Below, in pieces: positions 50,819 through 60,393 of a DNA stretch of 64,000 nucleotides; the first letter of the stretch is position 1; each line of letters opens with the position of its first letter. The position numbers and the translations under genes are program-made. Origin of the DNA: Bacteroidales bacterium (GTDB lineage: Bacteria > Bacteroidota > Bacteroidia > Bacteroidales > UBA932); contig JAFZVQ010000036.1 in the NCBI GenBank assembly GCA_017617715.1, forward strand, positions 51,681 to 115,680, written 5' to 3'. The notes beneath the pieces were generated by a model. That model did no database searches. It was not told where the DNA came from and worked only from the letters and a program-made list of their open reading frames with translations.

Positions 50819-51319
50819 TTATTCGGTCAGATGCTGCTTGATTTTCTCGTATGCGATGTGGTACGAAGCCTTGAGCGCGCCAACGGATGTACCCGTGATT
50901 TCGGATATCTGTTCGTAGCTCAGTTCTTCGTAGTAGCGCATAGTAAACACCAGCCGCTGCTTGTTGGGGAGTGCGGCTATCGCCTTGCGCAGGGCGCGCA
51001 TGGCCTCGTTGCCGTCGAAATACGGGTCGGGGTCGGAGATGCGCTCCGCGGTCTCGTCGATGCGTACGAAACTCAGCGCCGCACGCACGCGGGCCTTGCG
51101 AAGATGGCTGAGGGTCTCATTGGTGGCTATGCGCCAGAGCCACGTGAAGACGTCCGCCTCGCCCCGGAAACGGGAGAGGGAGCTCCACACCTTAATGAAT
51201 ATATCCTGGAGCAGGTCGTCGGCGTCTTCGTGGTTTCCCACCATGGCGCGCACGTGCCAGTACAACGGCTCGCTGTACTGCTGCACAAGGGTGTTGAAGT
51301 ATCTTTCCTGCTCCGGCAT
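50819..51319 (-). CDS. ECF-type RNA polymerase sigma factor (166 aa)
   Basis: Region 2 is visible as NHEDADDLLQDIFIKVWSSL with FTWLWRIATNETLSHLRK, and region 4 as YEELSYEQISEITGTSVGAL, then KASYHIAYEKI. The start at 51319 (MPEQERYFNTL) is preferred; the frame continues to 51358, but family members begin about here. It should control its own operon with the downstream anti-sigma and Spy-like genes. Confidence 0.9.
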   Translation of the reverse strand: MPEQERYFNTLVQQYSEPLYWHVRAMVGNHEDADDLLQDIFIKVWSSLSRFRGEADVFTWLWRIATNETLSHLRKARVRAALSFVRIDETAERISDPDPYFDGNEAMRALRKAIAALPNKQRLVFTMRYYEELSYEQISEITGTSVGALKASYHIAYEKIKQHLTE

Positions 51320-51395
51320 ACGCCGTTTAGACGCAAAAATCGCGCCCCGGTTTAACATTGCCGGCCCTAAATGCGGGGCTTTGAAGAATAATGCT

Positions 51396-51403
51396 TATTT
51401 TTG
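51396..51403 (+). promoter_or_regulatory. Possible -7 box for the 51432 gene
   Basis: TATTTTTG matches TAnnTTTG 28 bp upstream of the ATG. No TTTG at the right distance was found, so support is partial. Confidence 0.35.
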
Positions 51404-51431
51404 ACGCTGGAAAACACATGAATATCCAACG

Positions 51432-52379
51432 ATGAAAAAACTGTTTCTTTTCCTTGCCGTTGCCCTTCTGGGGCTGCCTCTGATGGCCCAGGAGCCGGAC
51501 TCTACTTTCCTCCACGTCAAGGCGGACGAAAGGGGGCTGGTGCTGACTGTCAAGGACAGCCGGAAGGCGGATTCCACCATTGTCAGCAACACCATCCTGC
51601 CCGCAGACATATCGGTTCCACTCCGGAAAAAACCTTATTACGTGGAACTGCACAGGGCTGGACAGTCCTCACCCGCCTACAGGGGCATTATGTATTACGA
51701 CAACCCCCGCAAGACAAGCCACTTCATCCAGTCCTGGTCGAGGGGCGGTCTTCAGTTCGTATCTTTCAACAACTATTTCTACGGCAGGCCCCGCGCCACC
51801 GTCGGGGTGCCGGGACCGGACGGAGCACCGGCGAAGACCCTTTCTAATATAGGCTATCTCAACCTGTTCAAATTCAGTCTTTTCCCCGGCTTTTCCACTT
51901 CGCTCCTGAAGGGCACGGGGTTCCTTGGCCTGGACGGTAAAGACCTCTATACCCTGAACGATGCCGGAGGTATAATCGCAAGGCCAAACCCAATAATACT
52001 GCCCGCCATCAGCGTGATTCTCATCAACGGGGAGTTCCGCGTGGGCGGCGCATTGCTGACGGACTATGCGGATGCGAGTATCCTGGCTTCATATGCCTGG
52101 TATCCTGACATTTACAAGGATTTCGTCAAATTCTCATACCTCACCGGCCACGATGTGTTCGTGGGATTGGAACTTTCATCCCGAATTCCTGCCGTGAACT
52201 ATAAACTGAAAGCCGGGTTGCAGATGTATCCCGGCCTCAAAACAGTCTCTTATAAGGTGGCGAACGGCGTTATAGGCGATTTCATGACCATCGACACCGC
52301 CGTGCCCAACATGTTCGTGGTGGCGCTGGAAATGAGTCTCGGCATCTCCAAGGGCGAGAATATCCTGAGGATTTTCTAG
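51432..52379 (+). CDS. Secreted protein of unknown function (315 aa)
   Basis: It has a signal peptide ([14 protein letters not shown]). The rest is beta-rich with no motif I recognise; the segment [16 protein letters not shown] and the glycine/aromatic pattern of the C-terminal half suggest a small outer-membrane or periplasmic protein. It is divergent from the sigma-factor gene and convergent with lepA. The two stop codons share the same CTAG (52376-52379). Confidence 0.6.
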   Translation: MKKLFLFLAVALLGLPLMAQEPDSTFLHVKADERGLVLTVKDSRKADSTIVSNTILPADISVPLRKKPYYVELHRAGQSSPAYRGIMYYDNPRKTSHFIQSWSRGGLQFVSFNNYFYGRPRATVGVPGPDGAPAKTLSNIGYLNLFKFSLFPGFSTSLLKGTGFLGLDGKDLYTLNDAGGIIARPNPIILPAISVILINGEFRVGGALLTDYADASILASYAWYPDIYKDFVKFSYLTGHDVFVGLELSSRIPAVNYKLKAGLQMYPGLKTVSYKVANGVIGDFMTIDTAVPNMFVVALEMSLGISKGENILRIF

Positions 52380-54157
52380 TCGAGTTTAAGGACAGCCATA
52401 AATGCGCTCTGCGGCACCTGGACGGTGCCGATCTGGCGCATGCGCTTCTTGCCCTCCTTCTGCTTCTCAAGGAGTTTGCGCTTACGTGTCACGTCGCCGC
52501 CGTAGCACTTTGCGGTGACGTCCTTGCGCACCTGCTTCACCGTCTCGCGGGCGATAATCTTGGCGCCGATGGCCGCCTGGATAGGTATGTCGAACTGCTG
52601 GCGAGGGATGAGGTCCTTGAGCTTTTCGCACATCTTGCGGCCGAAGGTGTAGGCGTTGTCTTCGTGGATAAGGGTGGACAGGGCGTCTGCGGGCTCGCCG
52701 TTCAGCAGGATATCGAGCTTCACGAGCTTCGCCGGACGGTAGCCGTTGACATGATAGTCGAACGAAGCGTAGCCCTTGGAAATGGTCTTCAGCTTGTCGT
52801 AGAAGTCGAACACTATTTCGCTCAGCGGCATATCGTAGTTGAGTTCCACTCGCTCGGCGGTGATGTAGTGCTGGCTGATGAGGGTGCCGCGCCTGTCGAG
52901 GCAGAGCTTCATGATGGGCCCGAAGAATTCGGTCTTTGAGATGATCTGGGCGCGTATGAAGGGCTCCTCGATATGGTCGATCATAGTCGGTGCGGGCAGG
53001 CCAGACGGGTTGTGGACGTCGATCACCTCGCCCTGCATGGTGTATACCTTATAAGACACGTTGGGCACGGTGGTGATCACGTCCATGTCGAACTCCCGGA
53101 AGAGGCGTTCCTGCACGATTTCGAGGTGCAACAGGCCCAGGAAGCCGCAGCGGAAGCCGGAGCCAAGGGCCAGCGAGCTTTCGGGCTCGTACACGAAGGA
53201 GGCGTCGTTGAGCTGGAACTTCTCCAGCACGCTGCGCAGCTCCTCGAACTTGTCCGCCTGCACGGGGTACATGCCGGCGAACACCATCGGCTTCACTTCC
53301 TCGAATCCGGCGATCGCCTTGTCGCAGGGGCGGGCCGTGTGGGTGACGGTGTCGCCGACTTTCACCTCCACGGCGCTCTTGATGCCGGTGATTATGTATC
53401 CGACGTCGCCGCAGCCCACTTCCGTGCCCGGAATAAGCTTCATCTTCAGCGAGCCCACCTCTTCCACCTCGTACTCCATGCCGGTGGCGACGAACTTCAC
53501 CTTGTCGCCCTTGCGCACGGAGCCGTTCAGCACCTTGAAGTAGGCGATGACTCCTCGGAACGAATTGAACACGGAGTCGAAAATGAGCGCCTGCAGCGGG
53601 GCGTCCGGATCTCCCGACGGGGCGGGAATCTTCTCCACGATGGCGTCCAGGATGGGCGGCACGCCCTCGCCGGTGCGGGCGGAGACACGGAAAATGTCGT
53701 CCGGGTCGCAGCCCAGCAGGTCGCATATTTCATCGGCCACCACGTCGGGCTGGGCCGAGTCCATGTCGATCTTGTTGAGAACCGGAATGATCTCCAGGCC
53801 ATGGTCTATGGCCATGTAGAGGTTGGAAATGGTCTGGGCCTGCACGCCCTGGGTGGCATCCACGACAAGCAGCGCACCTTCGCAGGCGGCAATGCTGCGG
53901 GAGACTTCATATGAAAAGTCGACGTGTCCCGGGGTATCTATGAGGTTGAGCCGGTAGCCGTTGTAGTTCATCTGGATGGCGTGGCTCTTGATGGTGATGC
54001 CCTTTTCCTTCTCAAGGTCCATGTCGTCGAGCACCTGGTTCTCCATGTCGCGGGCGGAGAGGGTGCTGGTGAGCTCGAGCAGACGGTCGGCAAGCGTGCT
54101 TTTGCCGTGGTCTATGTGGGCGATGATGCAGAAGTTGCGTATCCGGTTCATTTCCAT
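52376..54157 (-). CDS. lepA: Elongation factor 4 (LepA) GTPase
   Basis: The 593-aa length is typical. G1 is AHIDHGKST (13-21), G3 DTPGH (74-78) and G4 NKID (128-131). The LepA-specific C-terminal domain ends [20 protein letters not shown] and [12 protein letters not shown]. The protein back-translocates stalled ribosomes. Starts at 54157 or 54151 are both possible. Confidence 0.97.
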   Translation of the reverse strand: MEMNRIRNFCIIAHIDHGKSTLADRLLELTSTLSARDMENQVLDDMDLEKEKGITIKSHAIQMNYNGYRLNLIDTPGHVDFSYEVSRSIAACEGALLVVDATQGVQAQTISNLYMAIDHGLEIIPVLNKIDMDSAQPDVVADEICDLLGCDPDDIFRVSARTGEGVPPILDAIVEKIPAPSGDPDAPLQALIFDSVFNSFRGVIAYFKVLNGSVRKGDKVKFVATGMEYEVEEVGSLKMKLIPGTEVGCGDVGYIITGIKSAVEVKVGDTVTHTARPCDKAIAGFEEVKPMVFAGMYPVQADKFEELRSVLEKFQLNDASFVYEPESSLALGSGFRCGFLGLLHLEIVQERLFREFDMDVITTVPNVSYKVYTMQGEVIDVHNPSGLPAPTMIDHIEEPFIRAQIISKTEFFGPIMKLCLDRRGTLISQHYITAERVELNYDMPLSEIVFDFYDKLKTISKGYASFDYHVNGYRPAKLVKLDILLNGEPADALSTLIHEDNAYTFGRKMCEKLKDLIPRQQFDIPIQAAIGAKIIARETVKQVRKDVTAKCYGGDVTRKRKLLEKQKEGKKRMRQIGTVQVPQSAFMAVLKLD

Positions 54158-54165
54158 AACGGATG

Positions 54166-54173
54166 CAAAGATA
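54166..54173 (-). promoter_or_regulatory. -7 box for lepA
   Basis: TATCTTTG on the minus strand, 8 bp before the lepA start. It lies 12 bp from an oppositely oriented copy for the transketolase gene. Confidence 0.5.
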
Positions 54174-54185
54174 ATTTATTTTTAG

Positions 54186-54193
54186 TATCTTTG
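54186..54193 (+). promoter_or_regulatory. -7 box for the transketolase operon
   Basis: TATCTTTG on the plus strand, 31 bp before the ATG at 54225. A TTTG at -33 is not evident. Confidence 0.5.
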
Positions 54194-54224
54194 TGAACTC
54201 GACACTAAATCAAGTCAACTAAAT

Positions 54225-55064
54225 ATGGCAAAAGCTCAAGAATTAAGCAGAATCGCCTCCCAGGTGCGCAGGGACATCGTCCGCATGGTCACAAGCGCCA
54301 AATCCGGGCATCCGGGCGGTTCGCTCGGCATCACCGACGTGATGACCGCTCTCTATTTCAGCGAAATGAAGCACGACCCCGCCACCTGGACCCGCAGCGC
54401 CAAGGGCCAGGATGCGTTCATCATCTCCGCAGGGCACCTCGCCCCGGTGTATTATTCCATCCTGTCCCGCGCCGGCTACTTCCCGGTGGCCGAACTCGGC
54501 ACGCTCCGCAAGTTCGGCAGCCGCCTTCAGGGGCATCCGTGCGTGACTGACGGCCTCCCCGGCGTGTTCCAGAGCTCCGGCTCCCTCGGCCAGGGCCTTT
54601 CCTGCGCCGCCGGCATGGCTCTCGGCAAGAAGCTGGACGGCGAAAGCGAGCGCGTGTTCTGCCTGCTGGGCGACGGCGAGAGCGAGGAGGGCCAGATATG
54701 GGAAGCCGGCATGTGGGCCGCACACCACAAACTCGACAACCTGGTGGCCTTCACCGACTGGAACGGCCAGCAGATCGACGGCCCCGTCGAGTCAGTCGGC
54801 GGAGTGGGCGACCTGCGCGACAAGTGGACCGCTTTCGGCTGGGAAGTGATTGAAGCCGACGGCCACGATTTCGATTCCATACTCAAAGCCTTCGAGCTGG
54901 CCCGCGCCGCCGACGGCAAGCCCAAGATGATACTTTTCCACACGGAAATGGGACACGGCGTGGACTTCATGGCCGGCACCCACAAATGGCACGGGAAGGC
55001 CCCCAGCGCCGAGCAGTGCGAGGCCGCAATGGCACAGTTGGAAGAAACCTTAGGAGACTATTAG
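54225..55064 (+). CDS. Transketolase, N-terminal (thiamine-diphosphate binding) subunit
   Basis: The 279-aa protein covers only the TPP domain: GHPGGSLGITDVMTALYF, GHLAPVYY, and the TPP motif GDGESEEGQIWEAGMWAAHH ending in the conserved Asn of FTDWN. The pyrimidine-binding half is encoded by the next gene one base after the stop. Together they catalyse two-carbon transfer in the pentose phosphate pathway. Confidence 0.93.
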   Translation: MAKAQELSRIASQVRRDIVRMVTSAKSGHPGGSLGITDVMTALYFSEMKHDPATWTRSAKGQDAFIISAGHLAPVYYSILSRAGYFPVAELGTLRKFGSRLQGHPCVTDGLPGVFQSSGSLGQGLSCAAGMALGKKLDGESERVFCLLGDGESEEGQIWEAGMWAAHHKLDNLVAFTDWNGQQIDGPVESVGGVGDLRDKWTAFGWEVIEADGHDFDSILKAFELARAADGKPKMILFHTEMGHGVDFMAGTHKWHGKAPSAEQCEAAMAQLEETLGDY

Positions 55065-55065
55065 C

Positions 55066-56019
55066 ATGAAGAAATACACAGACCAGGGTAAGGTTGATAC
55101 CCGCAGCGGCTTCGGAGCAGGGCTCGTGGAGGCCGGACGCAAAGACGGCAGGGTCGTCGCCATGACCGCGGACCTCAAAGGTTCGCTCAAGATGGACGCA
55201 TTCGCCGCCGAATTCCCCGACAGATTCATCCAGTGCGGCATTGCCGAGGCCAACATGGTCGGCGCCGCCGCAGGTCTCGCCATCACCGGCAAGATTCCTT
55301 TCATCGGCTCCTTCGCCGAATTCGTGACGGGCCGCGTGTACGACCAGCTCCGCCAGGAAGTGGCATACGGGCACACCAACGTGAAGATCGCCTCCTCCCA
55401 CGCCGGCATCACCCTCGGCGAGGACGGCGCCACCCACCAGACCATGGAGGATATCGCCCTGATGCGCGCGCTGCCCGGAATGGCCGTCGTCGCTCCGTGC
55501 GACTTCAACCAGACCAAGCAGGCCACCATCGCCGCCGCCGAATGGGACGGTCCCGTCTACCTCCGCTTCGGCCGCCCGTCGGTGCCCAATTTCACCGACC
55601 CTGACGAGCCGTTCGTGATCGGCAAGGCGTATGTTATGAACGAAGGCAAGGATGTGTCCATACTCACGTGCGGGCACCTCGTATGGGAAGCGCTGCAGGC
55701 CGCAGAAGCCCTCGAGGCTGAGGGCATCAGCGCCGAGGTGATCAACGTGGCCACCATCAAGCCCCTCGACGAGGCGGCCGTGCTCGGATCCCTCCGGAAG
55801 ACCCGCTGCGCCGTCGTGGCCGAGGAGCACAACGCCGCCGGCGGACTGGGCGAGGCCATCGCCAGCGTTGCCGCCGCGGAGCTCCCGACGCCTATCGAGT
55901 TCGTGAACGGCTGCGACAAGTTCGGCCAGTCCGGCACCCCCGCCGAGCTCATGAAGGCCTGGGGCTTCGACGCCGCCCACCTCGCCGACGCCGCCAGGAA
56001 GGCAATAGCAAGAAAGTAG
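55066..56019 (+). CDS. Transketolase, C-terminal (pyrimidine-binding) subunit
   Basis: The 317-aa protein contains FIQCGIAEANMVGAAAGLA with the catalytic Glu, FAEFVTGRVYDQLRQE, SHAGITLGEDGATHQ and a C-terminal transketolase domain (VINVATIKPLDEAA, VAEEHNAAGGLGEAI). It forms a heteromer with the product of the adjacent upstream gene. Confidence 0.93.
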   Translation: MKKYTDQGKVDTRSGFGAGLVEAGRKDGRVVAMTADLKGSLKMDAFAAEFPDRFIQCGIAEANMVGAAAGLAITGKIPFIGSFAEFVTGRVYDQLRQEVAYGHTNVKIASSHAGITLGEDGATHQTMEDIALMRALPGMAVVAPCDFNQTKQATIAAAEWDGPVYLRFGRPSVPNFTDPDEPFVIGKAYVMNEGKDVSILTCGHLVWEALQAAEALEAEGISAEVINVATIKPLDEAAVLGSLRKTRCAVVAEEHNAAGGLGEAIASVAAAELPTPIEFVNGCDKFGQSGTPAELMKAWGFDAAHLADAARKAIARK

Positions 56020-56044
56020 ATTCTTCGCTTCGCTCAGAATGACA
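56018..56044. repeat. Short REP-like palindrome
   Basis: AGATTCTTCGCTTCGCTCAG then AATGACA, with ATTCT ... AGAAT arms. It overlaps the transketolase stop codon and resembles the ATTCC-type palindromes of the cassette junctions. Confidence 0.5.
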
Positions 56045-56050
56045 TACCTG

Positions 56051-56512
56051 ATGAAATACCTGATCAGATCAGTAAAGTACTTCGTACAGCTGATGGTGAT
56101 CCTGACGGTCATCATCGCGGTGCTGATTGTGGCGAAGGTGGTGGATTCTGACATTTCCAAAATCTTTGTCAACGGATACGATTCCCTGTGGCAGATAGCC
56201 CTGATGATGGCCGCATTCGCCGCCATCTACCCCCGCTTCGGCTATTCCAGGCGCCAGGCTCTGCTGCCGGGCTCCGACGAAGAGGCCGCCCCGGTACTGG
56301 AAAAGGTCATGAAGGCATATGGATACGAAAAGGAAGCCCGTCCAGACGCAGTGCTCGCCTACCGCAAGAGCTCCGGAGCGAGCCGCTTTTTCCGCCTCTG
56401 GGAAGACCGCATCACCGTGACCCGCTTCGTCAGCGGCTACGAACTCGAAGGCGCCAGCAAGGACGTCGTCCGCCTCCTCAACGCCCTGAGGAACGAAACC
56501 CGGGATTACTAA
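56051..56512 (+). CDS. Small inner-membrane protein of unknown function (153 aa)
   Basis: Two membrane segments (about 9-31 and 45-60) are followed by a soluble domain with RFGYSRRQALLPGSDEE and ITVTRFVSGYELEGASKDVV. The start at 56051 is chosen because the earlier ATG at 56039 lies inside a REP palindrome. It is convergent with hemW, with 6 bp between stops. I do not recognise the family. Confidence 0.6.
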   Translation: MKYLIRSVKYFVQLMVILTVIIAVLIVAKVVDSDISKIFVNGYDSLWQIALMMAAFAAIYPRFGYSRRQALLPGSDEEAAPVLEKVMKAYGYEKEARPDAVLAYRKSSGASRFFRLWEDRITVTRFVSGYELEGASKDVVRLLNALRNETRDY

Positions 56513-56518
56513 GGCGTA

Positions 56519-57640
56519 TCAGTCGAGGGTGCCGTAGATCCAGTTGTCGCCGACGATGCCGGAGATGATGTCGTCGGCTACGAACCAGTCGGATTCGGGG
56601 ATGCGGAGGTGGCCGGGTTTGTCGGCGGGGACAAGGCGGCTGATGTATTTGGAGGGGTCGGGAATGTATTCCCCGGGAGTGTAGTCGTCCTCATCCTCCG
56701 GCGGGCGCTCTGAGAGCAGCTTCTCCGGGATGCCGTCGGAGGTCCGCAGCCCCAGCATGACCTTTTCCTCCCAGATTTCCCATTCCGTGAGCACCTCGCC
56801 GCCGGTTTTCCAGTCTTTCAGGTCCTTTGAATTCCAGGTGCGCTCAGACTCCGACACCATCGAATGGGCGCCGGGGCCGAGACCGACGTAGGGGAAACGG
56901 TCCCAATAGGTGAAATTATGGAGCGCACGCTTGCCGGGAAGGGCCCAGTTGGATATTTCGTAGTGCTCGTAGCCGGCGGCGGCGAGTGCCGAGCAGATGA
57001 ACTGATACTGCTCCAGGCAATCGTCGTCTTCAAGAGGCAGGTACTCCCCCACCTTGTTGAGTTCGCGCAGCGCGCTGCCGTCGTCGATGGACAGCTGGTA
57101 GGCTGAAATGTGCTCCGGGCGCCACTCCAGAATCTCCCGCACGGTGTCCTGCAGCAAGGCGAGGCTCATCCCGTTGATGCCAAAGATTATGTCCACGCTG
57201 ACGTTGTCGAAGCCCGCTCCCCGCAGCGCACGGAATGCCTGACGCGCACCGTCTGCAGAATGCCGGCGCCGCATCCAGCGCAGCATGTCGTCGGAAAGCG
57301 ACTGCACGCCCATGCTCACCCGGTTTACCCCCAGCCCGCGCAGGCCGGCGGCATATTCGGGCGTCACGTCGTCCGGGTTCACCTCCACCGTCCATTCCTT
57401 GTAGCGGCGGCTCCCGCAAGCATCGGCGATGCGGCCTATCCACGGAAGGGGCAGCAGCGACGGAGTGCCGCCTCCGAAGTAGAGCGTGTCGATTGCTGCA
57501 GACGCAGCTATTTCCGCCCGCCGGCGTGTTGCCTCCCTGCACACCCCGTCCACATAATCTTCGGTCGGCGCCATGCAATTGGAAACAAAGCCGCAGTAAA
57601 TACAGCGGCTTTTGCAAAACGGTACGTGAACGTAAATCAT
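56519..57640 (-). CDS. hemW: HemW-type radical SAM protein
   Basis: The N-terminal CKSRCIYC (Cys9, 13, 16) is the radical-SAM cluster motif, followed by LYFGGGTPSLLP, WTVEVNPDDVTPEYAAGL and VNRVSMGVQSL. The length of 373 aa fits HemW, the haem chaperone long annotated as oxygen-independent coproporphyrinogen oxidase. The C-terminal domain with a VMLGLRTSDGIP block is present. Confidence 0.9.
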   Translation of the reverse strand: MIYVHVPFCKSRCIYCGFVSNCMAPTEDYVDGVCREATRRRAEIAASAAIDTLYFGGGTPSLLPLPWIGRIADACGSRRYKEWTVEVNPDDVTPEYAAGLRGLGVNRVSMGVQSLSDDMLRWMRRRHSADGARQAFRALRGAGFDNVSVDIIFGINGMSLALLQDTVREILEWRPEHISAYQLSIDDGSALRELNKVGEYLPLEDDDCLEQYQFICSALAAAGYEHYEISNWALPGKRALHNFTYWDRFPYVGLGPGAHSMVSESERTWNSKDLKDWKTGGEVLTEWEIWEEKVMLGLRTSDGIPEKLLSERPPEDEDDYTPGEYIPDPSKYISRLVPADKPGHLRIPESDWFVADDIISGIVGDNWIYGTLD

Positions 57641-57652
57641 CGATGCAGGGCG

Positions 57653-58567
57653 CTAGCGCAGCATCAACTCCGCGCTGCCCAGTTTAGCCTGCGTCGTGAA
57701 CGCCTCAACGGTATAAATACCCTTCTGGAAGGCGGGAATGTTGTTGACGTAGATGCTGAGCTCCACCTCCTGGCCCTGGTAATCGACCTCACGGGAGGCG
57801 GTGGCAGCCAGTTCTTCGCCGCCGAGGCTGAAGCTGGCGCCGCGGCCGTCGTCGAGCAGGTTGCCGTCAGGATCCTTGACCCGCACATACACGCGGACGG
57901 GGCCCGGCTCGGCAAGGGCGTTCTCCACGAGGCTCAAGGTCACGAGCAGGCGGGCCACATTCTTGCTGCGGTCGATCATCTTGCCGGAGTTGTTGTAGGC
58001 CTCCAGGCGTATGCCGCGGGCCTTTATCACGGAACCGGTGACCACCTTGCCGGTGAGGTCCTCCACCTGGGCGCTGAGCTCCTCGCTGCGCTTGCGGTGC
58101 TCCGCCGCTTCCCTGCGGGCATTGGCGGCATCCACGGTGAGCTTGTGGTTCAGCTGGTTGAGGGAATCGATCTGGACTATGTATCCGCGCATGATGGTGC
58201 GGAGAGTGCCGAGTTCCTTCTCGTACTGGCGCATCTTCACACGGTCGGTAGCCTCCGTCTTCTTGATCCTGTCCACGAGCTGGGCCACTTCCTCACGGGA
58301 GGAATCGAGCTGCAGGTTGATGGCGTCGTAGTCGGAGGAGAGACTCTCATAATCGCTCCTGAGGGCCTCGATCTGCTCGGTCAGCTCCTGTTTTTCTATA
58401 TTGAGCTCGCCAACCAGGGTATTCTTCTGGTAAAGCACGTAGGCAAGGGCGGCGCCGAGCAGCACGGCCACGGCAATCATCGCGAACATGACGGCCTTCG
58501 AGCCGCCGTTCTGCTTGCGCTCACGCTCCTTCCTTTCTATCCTTTCGAGGGGATCTTCTCTTTCCAT
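57653..58567 (-). CDS. Single-pass membrane protein with periplasmic coiled coil (304 aa)
   Basis: The start at 58567 (MEREDPLERIERKERERKQN) gives a charged cytoplasmic tail, then a membrane segment (AVMFAMIAVAVLLGAALAYV, about 25-45), a coiled coil (about 50-150; LTEQIEALRSDYESLSSDYD) and a C-terminal beta domain ending KLGSAELMLR. The layout is common in Bacteroidota proteins of unknown role. It lies 11 bp after the peptidase gene and 12 bp before hemW. Confidence 0.7.
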   Translation of the reverse strand: MEREDPLERIERKERERKQNGGSKAVMFAMIAVAVLLGAALAYVLYQKNTLVGELNIEKQELTEQIEALRSDYESLSSDYDAINLQLDSSREEVAQLVDRIKKTEATDRVKMRQYEKELGTLRTIMRGYIVQIDSLNQLNHKLTVDAANARREAAEHRKRSEELSAQVEDLTGKVVTGSVIKARGIRLEAYNNSGKMIDRSKNVARLLVTLSLVENALAEPGPVRVYVRVKDPDGNLLDDGRGASFSLGGEELAATASREVDYQGQEVELSIYVNNIPAFQKGIYTVEAFTTQAKLGSAELMLR

Positions 58568-58578
58568 ATCAAAATGTT

Positions 58579-60393
58579 TTAGTCTGCAAAAGTAGCAATT
58601 TTCCGGCACTTCTGCTGCAACCATCGGGCCACGTCTTCATCCAGAAGGGGAGAAAGTGTCTCAAACACAAGGGAATGGTAGCTGTCGAGCCACTCCGTTT
58701 CCTCCCTGTCCAGCAGATCCAGGTCAAGCGCAGAAGTGTCGAAGGGGCAGAGCGTCAGGGGCTCGAAGCCCAGCCAGCGGCCGAACTCGTTCGTGCCTTT
58801 TTCCACGCAGAGAATGAGGTTTTCGTGCCGCACGCCGTGCATTCCTTCTCGGTAGATTCCCGGCTCGTCGGATGTGATCATGCCGGGCTGCAGCGGCACG
58901 GGATTGAGATTCTGCCGGATGTCCTGGGGACCTTCGTGGACGCCGAGGAACCAGCCCACGCCGTGCCCGGTGCCGTGCCCGAAATTGCGCCGTGCCCTCC
59001 AGAGAGGGGCACGGGCGAGGGCGTCGAGCCGGCAGCCCGGAGTGCCTTCTGGGAATATGGCCATGGCAAGGTCTATGTGTCCCTTGAGCACAAGGGTGTA
59101 GTCTTCCCTCTCGAGGGGAGTCAGCTCGCCGAGCGGTATGGTGCGGGTGATATCGGTGGTGCCGTCGAGGTACTGGCCGCCGGAGTCGCAGAGGTAGAGG
59201 CCGCGGGGCTCGAGCACGGGCGCGTCGGAACGGGGCGTGACGTAGTGCGGCAGGGCGGCGCCGGGGCCCCATGCCGAGATGGTCTCGAAACTGTCGCCCT
59301 GGTAGCCGGCGGCCTGCGAGCGGAATTCGCCAAGCTTCACTGCGGCATCCCATTCGGTGACGCGCCGCTCCGCCCCGAGCGACTTCTCCAGCCAGTGCAG
59401 GAAGCGCACCATCGCCACGCCGTCGCGTATATGGGCCTGGCGCATGCCCTCTATTTCAAACGGGTTCTTCACGGCCTTCCAGAGGCCGACGGGGGTGGTG
59501 CCGTGACGCGCGGACACACCGGAGGACTTCAGCACTTCCGCAATCTGGCGGTTCAGGGACTTGGCGTCCACGAAAATGCTCATCCCGCCGCAAACGGAAA
59601 GGAACTCATCCAGGGCATCATAGCGTTCGAGCAGTATCCCCTCCCTTGTGAGCATTTCGAAGGTGCGTTCGGTGTCGGGGTCTTCTATTTCCTCCTTCAG
59701 CACAAACCAGCGCACGTCCTCTTCCGTGACGAGCAAGTAGCTGATAACGTAGGGGTTGTATTCAATGTCGGAGCCGCGAACATCCAGCGTCCATGCCACT
59801 TCGTCGAGAGCTGAAAGCAGTATGCCGTCGCAGCCACGTGAGGCACAGAATTCCCGCAGCCGGGCGATTTTGGAGGCCCTGTCGGAGCCGCTGTCGACAG
59901 GGAAAACGGGCGTCTGCGGGATGCCGGGCCTGTCGGTCCAGAGGTAGTTAATGAAATCCGGGGAACTCAAGATAAAAGGCAGGGAGCCCGTGTTCATGAA
60001 CGCATCTTCAATATCATCCGCAAAGGCGTCCATGATGCTTGTCCCGTCCACTGCGATCACGGGCTCCTGGGCGTCGGCAAAACGGGCAGCAAGCCATTCG
60101 GGGATGAGCACCTGCTCCGGCACACGCGTCTTGTGGAGCTCCACGCCGGTGCCTTCCAGCTGCGCCGTGGCCTGGATGAAGTAACGCGTGTCGGTCCAGA
60201 GGCCGGCGTGGTCGTGGGTGACCACCAGGTCGGCGGCTTCGCCGGTGAAGCCCGTGAGCCAGCGGATCTGCTTGTAGCGCTCGGAAGGGTACTCGCTGCC
60301 GTGGGGGTCGGTGCCGGTGAGCACCACGGCATCCCAATCCCTGGCACGCATCAGGGCGCGCAGGGAGGCTATACGGTCGGCGTATATGTTCAT
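58579..60393 (-). CDS. Three-domain Xaa-Pro aminopeptidase (M24B, 604 aa)
   Basis: Two creatinase-like N-terminal domains precede an M24 pita-bread catalytic domain. Metal ligands are visible in YLCDSGGQYLDGTTDITRT (two Asp), GHGTGHGVGWFLGVHEGPQ (His) and ITSDEPGIYREGMHGVRHEN (Glu), with a last Glu nearby. It removes N-terminal residues before proline. It overlaps nadE by 4 bp (ATGA). Confidence 0.93.
   Translation of the reverse strand: MNIYADRIASLRALMRARDWDAVVLTGTDPHGSEYPSERYKQIRWLTGFTGEAADLVVTHDHAGLWTDTRYFIQATAQLEGTGVELHKTRVPEQVLIPEWLAARFADAQEPVIAVDGTSIMDAFADDIEDAFMNTGSLPFILSSPDFINYLWTDRPGIPQTPVFPVDSGSDRASKIARLREFCASRGCDGILLSALDEVAWTLDVRGSDIEYNPYVISYLLVTEEDVRWFVLKEEIEDPDTERTFEMLTREGILLERYDALDEFLSVCGGMSIFVDAKSLNRQIAEVLKSSGVSARHGTTPVGLWKAVKNPFEIEGMRQAHIRDGVAMVRFLHWLEKSLGAERRVTEWDAAVKLGEFRSQAAGYQGDSFETISAWGPGAALPHYVTPRSDAPVLEPRGLYLCDSGGQYLDGTTDITRTIPLGELTPLEREDYTLVLKGHIDLAMAIFPEGTPGCRLDALARAPLWRARRNFGHGTGHGVGWFLGVHEGPQDIRQNLNPVPLQPGMITSDEPGIYREGMHGVRHENLILCVEKGTNEFGRWLGFEPLTLCPFDTSALDLDLLDREETEWLDSYHSLVFETLSPLLDEDVARWLQQKCRKIATFAD

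Noticed and set aside
55958-56050. Start of the small membrane protein at 56039
   Set aside because: That ATG is part of a REP palindrome; the ATG at 56051 is the likelier start.
57110-58582. 490-codon plus-strand frame opposite hemW and the coiled-coil gene
   Set aside because: Shadow frame; it covers the radical-SAM motif of hemW in antisense.
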